In this document: piece by piece, positions 1-5,355 of the stretch
Position numbering within the stretch: the stretch's first letter is position 1
How the letters are laid out: every line of letters begins with the position of its first letter
Origin: Anaerolineales bacterium
GTDB lineage: Bacteria; Chloroflexota; Anaerolineae; Anaerolineales; UBA4823
DNA length: 5,355 nucleotides
Direction of reading: 5' to 3'
Assembly (NCBI GenBank): GCA_020853835.1
Contig: JADYYC010000074.1
Span: 1-5,355, forward strand
The notes under the pieces: generated by a model
Database searches by the model: none
What the model saw: only the letters and a program-made list of their open reading frames with translations
Told to the model about the DNA's origin: nothing
Program-made: the position numbers and the translations under genes

Positions 1-370
1 CGGCACGCACCGCCGCGTCTTCAGGAGATTCGGAATCATCCGAAATCCAGCGTGGAGATTCGATCTCTTCATCGTCCTGGTCAACCGGTTCCAACGGCGT
101 GGTTGGGCGGCGCTTTCGACGCCTTAATTCATCATAACAAAGGTTGGTAACGATCCGCAGCAGCCAGGCTTTAAAGGAGCCCCCGTGATAAGTATGAAGT
201 TTTCGATAAGCGATGATGAACGCATCCTGAGCCGCGTCTTCAGCCATGTCCGGCTCGTTGATCATCCGGATGGCCTGGTTGAAAACCATATCCTGATAAG
301 CCAGAACCAGGCGGTTGAACGCATCCAGGTCGCCCTGGCGGGCGAGCCGGATCAGCGCGGCTTCATCCAT
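1..370 (-). CDS. ECF-type RNA polymerase sigma-70 factor, N-terminal part (runs off left edge)
   Basis: Alternative sigma factor that would direct RNA polymerase to a specific promoter set. The window holds 123 codons. Residues about 7-88 form sigma-70 region 2: the opening LIRLARQGDLDAFNRLV, the core-binding part MAEDAAQDAF (about 42-51), and the -10 recognition part GSFKAWLLRIVTNLCYDELRRRKR (starting near 64), ending in a basic cluster. An acidic, probably flexible linker follows (about 90-120). Region 4, the -35 reader, lies outside the window. The ATG at 370 is the only possible start, because an in-frame TAA sits five codons upstream and AAGGGG (384-379) lies 8 bases before it. The gene begins inside the last codons of the DUF3054 gene. 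No anti-sigma gene is visible; if there is one it would lie further left. The family assignment is firm; the regulon is unknown. Confidence 0.93.
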   Translation of the reverse strand, partial: MDEAALIRLARQGDLDAFNRLVLAYQDMVFNQAIRMINEPDMAEDAAQDAFIIAYRKLHTYHGGSFKAWLLRIVTNLCYDELRRRKRRPTTPLEPVDQDDEEIESPRWISDDSESPEDAAVRA

Positions 371-770
371 TCGCGGGGCCCCTTAGAACGAAAAACCAGT
401 AGAACAGGCTTCTCCAGACCAGCATCCCCGCGGCGGTCACGCCGCCCAGGATAAGAGGCAACAGCGGCAAAATGGGCGCGTTTAATACCAGCGCCCTGAA
501 CCAGGAGGCCAGCGGCCCCGCGACCAGCGCCGCCCAAACCGGCAGCCACAGCCGGGCAGGGTTGCGCACATAATCAGCCCGGAAAGCGCCCATCAATGGC
601 GCAACTGCAAACCAGGCCAGAGTTAATGGAATCAAGGTAGTCAGGATATGCAGCCCCGCAGTGCCGAGCGTCCCGTGGGTAGAAAAGCCATACACCGTCA
701 CCAGCACGATAACGATAACGTCACCGGCAATAAGGGTAAACTTCTGGCGGAGAGAACGATTATTCGGCAT
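363..770 (-). CDS. DUF3054-family integral membrane protein
   Basis: A 135-residue hydrophobic protein with no known reaction. Four membrane segments are visible at about residues 11-30, 42-63, 74-95 and 101-128, separated by short loops. Arg and Lys lie in the N-terminal tail (RSLRQK) and in the loop before helix 3 (FRADYVRNPAR), consistent with a cytoplasmic N terminus. Length, the GD near residue 16 and the WRSLF-type final helix fit DUF3054, a small family of unknown function in actinobacteria and Chloroflexota; this match is from memory of the family. The ATG at 770 has a modest Shine-Dalgarno AGGAT (784-780) 9 bases upstream. The stop overlaps the sigma factor start by 8 bases, and the patatin gene ends 58 bases upstream on the same strand, so the gene is probably cotranscribed with both. 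Membrane protein: near certain; DUF3054: likely. Confidence 0.82.
   Translation of the reverse strand: MPNNRSLRQKFTLIAGDVIVIVLVTVYGFSTHGTLGTAGLHILTTLIPLTLAWFAVAPLMGAFRADYVRNPARLWLPVWAALVAGPLASWFRALVLNAPILPLLPLILGGVTAAGMLVWRSLFYWFFVLRGPANG
379..384 (-). promoter_or_regulatory. Ribosome binding site of the ECF sigma gene
   Basis: AAGGGG on the minus strand, 8 bases before the ATG at 370 and inside the 3' end of the DUF3054 gene. It fixes the sigma start and suggests that ribosomes finishing DUF3054 can restart on the sigma gene. Confidence 0.6.
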
Positions 771-828
771 ACCGGCAATATCCTATCGCATTCCACAAAA
801 AGGGACAAGGGGAAGATCGTAAATTCTT

Positions 829-1722
829 TCACGAGCGCCTGGGGCTGTTTTGCCTGGCCCTGATGGCGCGCCCAAGCCGGCGCGTCCAGCGGTTTGCCTG
901 CTCCATCTCGGGCAACGCCTGTTCTGCGGCCATCTGGCCCCGTTTCACCAGATCGAGCATATCCACCTGGTCCAGGATGCCAACGTTGGGAAGCGCTGGA
1001 TTGATGATGACATCGGGGCGGTCTATTTGCAGGCGCATCAGCGTGATATGGCGGCTTCCAATTTCAATCGAGCGAAAAAAGATGTTGAACGCCTGGGCAA
1101 TTCTCAACCGGGCAATTTCTTTGAGCAGTGGATTGGTTTTTAGAATGAACGGCGCATCGGGGACATAGCCAGCCTGGGGCGTCAAGTCGGTGAGCGCCAC
1201 CGCCACGACAGGCAGCTCCGGCGCAAGGCTGCGCGCGGGAAGAACCGGGACCGGATCTACCAGACCGCCGTCAACCAGATGATAATCGCCCCAGACCTGG
1301 GGCGGAAAGATGCCTGGGAGAGCAATCGTCGCCAGCACCGCGTCAACAACCCGCCCCTGGCGCAGGATCACCTCTTCTTCGGTTTCTAAATCGACGGCGG
1401 TGAGAGCGCAGGGGATCGAAAGGTCATCGAAGGTATAATCGCCGAGCATTTCTTGAAGGATTTGATTGATGCCCGCCACACCGAGGATCGAAGGCCAATC
1501 GCCGGAGCGCTTTCCGTACAATTTAGATTGATCGATTTCGAGAAAACGAGAGAGGATCTCTGAGGGCGAGTATCCCGCCGCGAAAATCGCGGCAACGATG
1601 CCTCCGGCGCTCGTGCCGGCGATGGCGCGCACACGATAACCCATTTCTTCCAGGTACAGCAGCACGCCCAGGTGGGCAATTCCCCGGGAGCCGCCGCCTC
1701 CCAATGCAAGGGTGATATCCAT
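829..1722 (-). CDS. Patatin-like phospholipase / serine esterase (RssA/NTE-like)
   Basis: Predicted lipid acyl hydrolase using a Ser-Asp dyad. From the ATG at 1722 (297 aa) the patatin signatures are complete: glycine-rich oxyanion-hole loop GGGGSRG (8-14), nucleophile elbow GTSAG with Ser38, the IALPGIFPP block (133-141), and DGG with Asp151 as the second catalytic residue. No signal peptide or membrane segment is seen, so it is probably cytoplasmic. Length is normal for single-domain bacterial patatins. The reading frame stays open upstream to ATGs at 1740 and 1860. The start at 1722 is chosen because the protein then begins MDITLALGGGG, as usual in the family, with a weak AGAGAA about 9 bases upstream; 1740 (adding MREYSP) is possible. 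The 1860 start would lie upstream of the likely promoter and give an atypical basic extension. It diverges from the MFS gene. The physiological substrate cannot be read from the sequence. Confidence 0.93.
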   Translation of the reverse strand: MDITLALGGGGSRGIAHLGVLLYLEEMGYRVRAIAGTSAGGIVAAIFAAGYSPSEILSRFLEIDQSKLYGKRSGDWPSILGVAGINQILQEMLGDYTFDDLSIPCALTAVDLETEEEVILRQGRVVDAVLATIALPGIFPPQVWGDYHLVDGGLVDPVPVLPARSLAPELPVVAVALTDLTPQAGYVPDAPFILKTNPLLKEIARLRIAQAFNIFFRSIEIGSRHITLMRLQIDRPDVIINPALPNVGILDQVDMLDLVKRGQMAAEQALPEMEQANRWTRRLGRAIRARQNSPRRS

Positions 1723-1773
1723 AGGCGAGTATTCTCTCATTTTCGATGGCGAGCCTCGACAGCCATCATGCCG

Positions 1774-1781
1774 AGTATAAT
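1774..1781. promoter_or_regulatory. Symmetric -10 element, possible bidirectional promoter
   Basis: AGTATAAT contains a perfect plus-strand -10 hexamer TATAAT (1776-1781), and its complement ATTATACT contains TATACT (1779 down to 1774), a 5/6 match on the minus strand. It sits in an AT-rich island (about 1776-1806) in an otherwise GC-rich sequence, between divergent genes. Predicted transcript starts are near 1788 (plus, about 60-base leader to the MFS ATG) and near 1767 (minus, about 45-base leader to the patatin ATG). -35 boxes are poor: plus-strand TCGACA (1756-1761) is 5/6 but only 14 bases away, and the minus strand has no good hexamer at 17 bases. Confidence 0.42.
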
Positions 1782-1806
1782 CCATTTGTTTTAATTTTCT
1801 GGAAAA

Positions 1807-1816
1807 CTTGCGCAAG
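1807..1816. repeat. 10-bp perfect palindrome CTTGCGCAAG with extra GCGCAA copy
   Basis: CTTGCGCAAG is its own reverse complement. A further GCGCAA lies at 1825-1830, so TTGCGC (1808-1813) could alternatively pair with it around an 11-base loop in the MFS leader RNA. It lies between the putative -10 and the MFS start, and upstream of the minus-strand promoter. A small operator or leader hairpin is possible; a chance occurrence is not excluded. Confidence 0.3.
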
Positions 1817-1847
1817 CGGCGACAGCGCAACACATTTCGAGACGACA

Positions 1848-3164
1848 ATGACCAATACAAACCTGCCTGGAATCTCTGATGAATTGACGGATAGAAGCCA
1901 GGAAAAAACGCCGATCGACGGCCACAATCAGATGACCCAGCCTGAACGCAGGTCGATCTTCGAGCTCCCCCGCAATATCTGGGCTGTAAGCCTGACCAGT
2001 TTCTTGATGGACATTTCGAGCGAGATGGTTCTAAATATCCTGCCCCTGTACTTGGTCAGCGTCCTGGGCGTGCGGACTTCGGTGGTCGGGCTTATCGAAG
2101 GGGTCGCGGAATCGACCTCGAGCTTGCTGCGCCTGTTCTCGGGCTGGTTGTCCGACCGGCTGGGAACTCGCAAATGGCTGGCGGTGGGTGGATATGCGCT
2201 TTCGGCGCTCACCAAACCCTTCTTCTTGCTCGCCGTAAGCTGGGAGGCCGTTGCTGCCGTCCGCTGGGTTGACCGGGTTGGGAAGGGGATCCGCACCGCG
2301 CCGCGCGACGCCCTGGTAGCAGATTCGGTGAACGAAGAACGGCGCGGCTTCGCGTTTGGGTTTCAGCGCGCCGCCGATACCGCCGGCGCCCTGTTCGGGC
2401 TGTTGATCGCCTTTGGCGTCGTGTGGTGGCTGCAATCCAACTCGCGCGAGCTCGCCACCTCAACCTTCGTTATCATCGTGATCATCAGCACGGTCCCGGC
2501 TTTCCTCGCCATCCTCGTCCTGGCGATGGGCGCGGTAGACGTGCCCCGCAAAGGCAGCGGCCCCCCGCCCCGGCTGGCGATCTCCTCATTGGGCCGCTCG
2601 TTTACAATTTTCCTGGTAATCATCGGCATCTTCGAGGTGGGAAATTTCTCAGATGCATTCCTGGTTTTACGCGCACAGGAGCGTGGGATAAGCGTGGCGG
2701 GGATATTAGGCATGTTGATCTTTTTCAACCTTGTCTACACGCTGATATCGGCGCCGGCGGGGTCGCTATCGGACCGGATAGACCGCCGGAAGGTCATCAT
2801 CGGAGGCTGGCTGGTTTTCGCCCTGGTCTACCTGGGATTTGGGATAGCGAAATCCGCCTGGCAAGTCTGGGCACTGTTTATCGTCTACGGGGTTTATTAC
2901 GGACTGGCCTACGGAACATCTAAAGCGATCATCTCGGACCTGGTGGATGAAAACGTGCGCGGCACCGCCTACGGGACATATAACGCGGTCATTGGGATCA
3001 TGGACTTGCCCGCCTCCTTGATCGCTGGAGTTTTATGGCAAGGAGTTGGCGCCTGGCATGGCCTCGGCGCTTCAGCGCCGTTTTTCTTTGGCGCAGCCAC
3101 GGCAATGATCGCGGCGCTGCTGATGATTTTCTGGCTGCCAACCGGCACGACATCCACGGCATGA
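1848..3164 (+). CDS. Major facilitator superfamily (MFS) transporter
   Basis: Integral membrane secondary transporter, 438 residues from the ATG at 1848, consistent with 12 helices. The MFS loop motif appears in both halves: SGWLSDRLGTRK (about 98-109) after helix 2 and AGSLSDRIDRRK (about 304-315) after helix 8, showing the internal duplication. DRVGKGIRTAPRD (142-154) is a hallmark of one widespread uncharacterised MFS subgroup, often annotated as drug efflux. The substrate is not predictable from this. The first 35 or so residues are polar and probably disordered. Start choice: 1848 has a weak GAGA 5 bases upstream and lies about 60 bases after the putative transcription start. 1932 (MTQPERR) is an alternative without a clear ribosome site. 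A further ATG at 1746 would lie upstream of the likely promoter. The gene ends in an ATGA overlap with the next gene, so the two are probably cotranslated. Import of glycan products or efflux are both only inference. Confidence 0.92.
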   Translation: MTNTNLPGISDELTDRSQEKTPIDGHNQMTQPERRSIFELPRNIWAVSLTSFLMDISSEMVLNILPLYLVSVLGVRTSVVGLIEGVAESTSSLLRLFSGWLSDRLGTRKWLAVGGYALSALTKPFFLLAVSWEAVAAVRWVDRVGKGIRTAPRDALVADSVNEERRGFAFGFQRAADTAGALFGLLIAFGVVWWLQSNSRELATSTFVIIVIISTVPAFLAILVLAMGAVDVPRKGSGPPPRLAISSLGRSFTIFLVIIGIFEVGNFSDAFLVLRAQERGISVAGILGMLIFFNLVYTLISAPAGSLSDRIDRRKVIIGGWLVFALVYLGFGIAKSAWQVWALFIVYGVYYGLAYGTSKAIISDLVDENVRGTAYGTYNAVIGIMDLPASLIAGVLWQGVGAWHGLGASAPFFFGAATAMIAALLMIFWLPTGTTSTA

Positions 3165-3913
3165 TCATGGACTCGAACACGGTCTCCCCTGAGGAAATAC
3201 TCAAGCTGATACACAGCCTCAAAGACCAGGAAGCAGCCAGGAGATCGGTTTTACCGGACGGAAGGCTGGACCCGCAGTTGAAAACCCTGCGCGCCTGGCA
3301 GTGGGAAAGGCTGCGCCGGACTTATGCGGATTTCCTGGCCGATCCGGGGTACCGCCCGGCCTGCCTGTTCGTGCTGGACGAACTCTATGCTCCGCGTGAT
3401 TTCAGCCAGCGCGATCGAGACGCCGAACATATTCTTGCAATCCTTTCGCGCTATCTGCCCGAAAGAGCGTTGGCCCTGCTGAGCGGCTCGATCTATCTGA
3501 CCCGCCTTACAAATGCGCTGGATCAAGAACTGCTGCAGGTTCTGCTCGACCAGGGGGGTAAATTCGAGCAGATAGATGAGCTTCAATATGTTCAAGCCTA
3601 CGTGAAATGCGATAACTACAATCAGCGCGTGGAACAGATCCATCTGGTCTATGCGCTCATGAGCCAGGCCGTTCAGGGGTCGCGCAGCCTGGTGTTTCGG
3701 ACCGGGCTGCGGTTATCGAAAACGCCTCTGGAGAAACTGGGCTGGTTGGATCTGCACACCTTTCTAGATCGCGGCGCGCAGGCGAGCAAGCGCCTGCCCA
3801 ATGTCAGGCTGTTCCTGGACTCGATCCGCAGCCGGGAGATGGCCATACTGGACCGCATCTACAACGGCGTTCCCGACCCGTTTAACTGGCAGAATTCGAC
3901 CGGAAGGGGTTGA
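3161..3913 (+). CDS. Protein of unknown function, FFLEELY-motif-like
   Basis: A 250-residue, largely helical, charged protein without signal peptide or membrane segment, so probably cytoplasmic. It has no recognisable catalytic motif. The block LFVLDELYAPRDFSQRD (69-85), followed by an ILSRYLPERAL stretch (94-104) and a leucine-rich segment with ALDQEL (119-124), resembles a family known for an FFLEELYGP..DFS.RD motif, found largely in Proteobacteria and with no established role; this resemblance is from memory. The C-terminal third (about 180-232) is rich in Leu, Lys and Arg and ends with a short polar tail. Start: the ATG at 3161 overlaps the MFS stop (ATGATC), typical of translational coupling; ATG 3167 is two codons later and equally possible. 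The frame is open back to 3035, but that extension lies within the MFS gene and is Arg/Trp-rich out-of-frame sequence. It sits between a permease and a surface xylanase in one apparent operon; its function is unknown. Confidence 0.85.
   Translation: MIMDSNTVSPEEILKLIHSLKDQEAARRSVLPDGRLDPQLKTLRAWQWERLRRTYADFLADPGYRPACLFVLDELYAPRDFSQRDRDAEHILAILSRYLPERALALLSGSIYLTRLTNALDQELLQVLLDQGGKFEQIDELQYVQAYVKCDNYNQRVEQIHLVYALMSQAVQGSRSLVFRTGLRLSKTPLEKLGWLDLHTFLDRGAQASKRLPNVRLFLDSIRSREMAILDRIYNGVPDPFNWQNSTGRG
3902..3909 (+). promoter_or_regulatory. Ribosome binding site of the xylanase lipoprotein gene
   Basis: GGAAGGGG overlaps the last codons of the upstream gene and ends 11 bases before the GTG at 3921. 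It is the strongest ribosome-site-like sequence near this start and favours 3921 over the GTG at 3936, whose only candidate (GGGG at 3930-3933) is just 2 bases away. Confidence 0.5.
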
Positions 3914-3920
3914 TTTTGAG

Positions 3921-5150
3921 GTGGTCCACGGGGTAGTGAAGGCTTTCCGATGTTTGATTGTCGGCTTGTTGGTTTTTCTGTCCGGCTGCAGCTATGCGGG
4001 GCAGGGCGCGCTGACCCCGCCCGCTGCCACCGTGCAAACGGTTGAGAACGACCCCATCATAAGCGCCACGCCAACCTTCAATCCGCCAGCTTACACGCCG
4101 GGACGCTTCCCCGACTGCCAGCCGGCTTCAAATGTAAGACCCTATAGTATGACACTTCAACAGCCGGGCTCAGCCTCAACTCCGGCAATAACTTCTCTGC
4201 GTGAGCTTGCCTCAAATCGCGGTTTTTTTATCGGCGCCGCGGTCGCGCCGGCGCTTTTAAAAGATCCCGCCTACAGCAGCCTCCTGGCCGGTGAATTCAA
4301 TATGGTCACCCCAGAAACGGCGATGAAATGGGAGATCATCCACCCCCAGCCGGATCATTACGATTTTACATCTGGCGATCAATTGGTCGACTTCGCCCGC
4401 CAGCACGATATGAGCGTGCGCGGGCACGTGCTGGTCTGGGATTTGCAGATGCCGCCGTGGGTCACCGAAGCAACATTGACCCGTTCCGAATGGGTTCAAA
4501 TTCTGTGCACCCATATCAAGACGGTGGTCGGTCATTATCGAGGCGCTGTGTACGCCTGGGACGTGGTCAACGAGGCGGTGAACGACGACGGTTCATTGCG
4601 CAATACATTTTGGATGGAGAGGATCGGGCCAGACTACATTGCCATGGCTTTCCAGTGGGCGCGCGAGGCAGATCCCGGGGCAAGGTTATTCTACAATGAC
4701 AACGGGGGCGAGGGGCTCAATGCCAAATCACAGGCGATTTACGTCCTGGTCCAGGAGATGATCCGGCAGAGCATCCCGATCGATGGCGTGGGCCTCCAGA
4801 TGCATACCGATCTTGTCCATGCTCCAACCCCGCTTCATCTGGGCGAGAACATCCAACGATTGACGGAACTGGGCCTGGAGGTGCACATCACCGAGATGGA
4901 TGTGCGCCTCCAAAATTCTGAAGAACCTGAACCTGCCAGGCTGGCGTCCCAGGCAGAAGTCTACCGCCAGGTGGTCTCGACCTGTTTGGCTTCCCCGGGG
5001 TGTAAAGCTTTTGTCACCTGGGGGCTGACCGACCGGTATTCCTGGATCCCTGACTGGACAGGGATACCAGACGCCCCGTTACTGTTCGACCTCACCGGCC
5101 AACCAAAGCCGGCTTACCACGCCGTGCGCGAGGCGCTCCTGGGAAAATAA
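3921..5150 (+). CDS. GH10 endo-beta-1,4-xylanase-type lipoprotein
   Basis: Predicted membrane-anchored glycoside hydrolase that cleaves xylan-like beta-1,4 chains with retention. From the GTG at 3921 it has 409 residues. A lipoprotein signal (VKAFRCLIVGLLVFLSGC) ends in the lipobox LSGC, with Cys23 as the lipidated residue. A Pro/Thr/Ser-rich spacer follows (about 24-90), then a GH10 barrel (about 92-407). Acid/base Glu218 is in WDVVNEAV; nucleophile Glu325 is in VHITEMDV. GLQMH (291-295), WGLTDRYSW (367-375) and two Cys (355, 361) at the usual GH10 disulfide position are present. Departures from the family: PETAMKW (131-137) has Thr where PEN.MKW is usual, HVLVWDLQ (169-176) has Asp for the second His, and FYNDN (257-261) has Asn for Tyr. 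Starts: 3921 has GGAAGGGG upstream; 3936 would give a shorter signal. An ATG at 3801 would add out-of-frame-looking sequence overlapping the upstream gene. Probably the last gene of the operon. Exact substrate unsure. Confidence 0.93.
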   Translation: MVHGVVKAFRCLIVGLLVFLSGCSYAGQGALTPPAATVQTVENDPIISATPTFNPPAYTPGRFPDCQPASNVRPYSMTLQQPGSASTPAITSLRELASNRGFFIGAAVAPALLKDPAYSSLLAGEFNMVTPETAMKWEIIHPQPDHYDFTSGDQLVDFARQHDMSVRGHVLVWDLQMPPWVTEATLTRSEWVQILCTHIKTVVGHYRGAVYAWDVVNEAVNDDGSLRNTFWMERIGPDYIAMAFQWAREADPGARLFYNDNGGEGLNAKSQAIYVLVQEMIRQSIPIDGVGLQMHTDLVHAPTPLHLGENIQRLTELGLEVHITEMDVRLQNSEEPEPARLASQAEVYRQVVSTCLASPGCKAFVTWGLTDRYSWIPDWTGIPDAPLLFDLTGQPKPAYHAVREALLGK

Positions 5151-5156
5151 GCCCCT

Positions 5157-5170
5157 GGCGGTAAAACGCC
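5157..5170. terminator. Weak hairpin between convergent genes
   Basis: GGCG (5157-5160), loop GTAAAA, CGCC (5167-5170) in the 32-base gap between the xylanase stop and the prolyl-tRNA synthetase stop. The stem is only 4 bp and no T-run follows on either strand, so it is a poor intrinsic terminator. It is listed because nothing better exists in this gap. Confidence 0.2.
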
Positions 5171-5182
5171 CCCGACCCGTTC

Positions 5183-5355
5183 TCATGCGGCTCTTGTTTC
5201 CAGCTCGTCAGACAGCCCGCGAAGGGTCTGCAATACGTATTCGACCACGTCGCTTTCAGCCACAATCTCTTTCTGCGCCAGATCCCGCCGTTTGAATTCG
5301 ATCCCACCGGCTTGCCGCGCCCGTTCGCTCACGGTCAGGCGCACCGGAATGCCGA
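5183..5355 (-). CDS. proS: Prolyl-tRNA synthetase, C-terminal end (runs off right edge)
   Basis: The last 56 residues of a protein read right to left, ending at TGA 5185-5183. The visible start GIPVRLTVSER followed by GGIEFKRRD matches the final strand-and-helix part of the class II anticodon-binding domain in bacterial prolyl-tRNA synthetase, where a GIP.R..V..R...G..E.K.R pattern is typical. The enzyme attaches proline to tRNA-Pro in the cytoplasm. The class II catalytic motifs lie outside the window. The gene converges on the xylanase gene with 32 bases between stops and is unlikely to be functionally linked to it. Other class II synthetases sharing this domain (threonyl, glycyl, histidyl) are less likely because their C-terminal patterns differ. 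Identity rests on a short piece, hence the reduced confidence. Confidence 0.82.
   Translation of the reverse strand, partial: GIPVRLTVSERARQAGGIEFKRRDLAQKEIVAESDVVEYVLQTLRGLSDELETRAA

Noticed and set aside
185..454. Plus-strand 89-aa open frame
   Set aside because: It lies antisense to the sigma and DUF3054 genes, whose minus-strand products have clear family features; the plus-strand product has none.
1746..1847. MFS start at ATG 1746
   Set aside because: It lies before the putative -10 at 1776-1781 and encodes a tail unlike MFS N termini; 1848 has a better context.
1723..1860. N-terminal extension of the patatin gene to the ATG at 1860
   Set aside because: It adds a basic, non-family sequence before the GGGGSRG region and starts upstream of the probable promoter, inside the divergent MFS coding start.
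2031..2463. Minus-strand open frames inside the MFS gene
   Set aside because: Arg/Pro/Ser/Gln-rich translations typical of the complement of GC-rich coding DNA; no motif or ribosome site.
2423..2923. Plus-strand 166-aa open frame within the MFS gene
   Set aside because: Out-of-frame shadow; the overlapping MFS frame has continuous transmembrane and motif structure, so there is no sign of a frameshift.
4328..4699. Plus-strand 123-aa open frame inside the xylanase
   Set aside because: Shadow of the GH10 frame, which carries the catalytic motifs uninterrupted across this stretch.
5092..5307. Minus-strand 71-aa open frame at the right edge
   Set aside because: It competes with the prolyl-tRNA synthetase frame, which has a recognisable C-terminal domain pattern; this one has none.
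1..5355. CRISPR arrays, insertion sequences, tRNA or rRNA genes, att sites
   Set aside because: No regularly spaced repeats, transposase motifs, terminal inverted repeats or cloverleaf-like sequence were seen on either strand.

Overview
The window reads as a fragment of a GC-rich bacterial chromosome, most likely from a Chloroflexota (Anaerolineae-type) organism. That assignment rests on the style of the ECF sigma factor, the patatin-like protein, DUF3054 and the GH10 enzyme, and is an inference made without a database search. Coding density is very high: six genes or gene ends are supported on two strands, there is no gene-free stretch above about 130 bases, and I see no mobile element, CRISPR array, tRNA or rRNA.

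Left part, minus strand (transcribed right to left): a patatin-like phospholipase/esterase (1722 to 829), a small four-helix membrane protein of the DUF3054 type (770 to 363), and the first 123 residues of an ECF sigma-70 factor (370 to 1, running off the left edge). The sigma start lies inside the last codons of the DUF3054 gene (ATGGATGA), so those two are probably translationally coupled. Patatin and DUF3054 are separated by 57 bases with no visible terminator.

Middle, divergent intergenic region (1723-1847): an AT-rich island holds an almost symmetric -10 element (AGTATAAT) that can be read on both strands, plus a perfect 10-bp palindrome. It is the only obvious place for the promoters of the patatin and MFS units.

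Right part, plus strand: an MFS transporter (1848-3164), a protein of unknown function carrying a LFVLDELYAPRDFSQRD-type motif (3161-3913, ATGA overlap with the MFS gene), and a GTG-started lipoprotein carrying a GH10 endo-beta-xylanase domain (3921-5150). The three are packed with a 4-base overlap and a 7-base gap, so they look like one operon joining a permease, an unknown probably cytoplasmic protein and a surface-anchored glycan hydrolase. The GH10 domain keeps both catalytic glutamates but differs from the usual family sequence at three conserved active-site positions. At the right edge, the C-terminal 56 residues of a minus-strand prolyl-tRNA synthetase converge on the xylanase gene.

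The most interesting items are the permease / unknown protein / lipoprotein-xylanase cluster with its altered GH10 cleft, and the shared symmetric -10 element. I found no clear evidence of an entirely new system.
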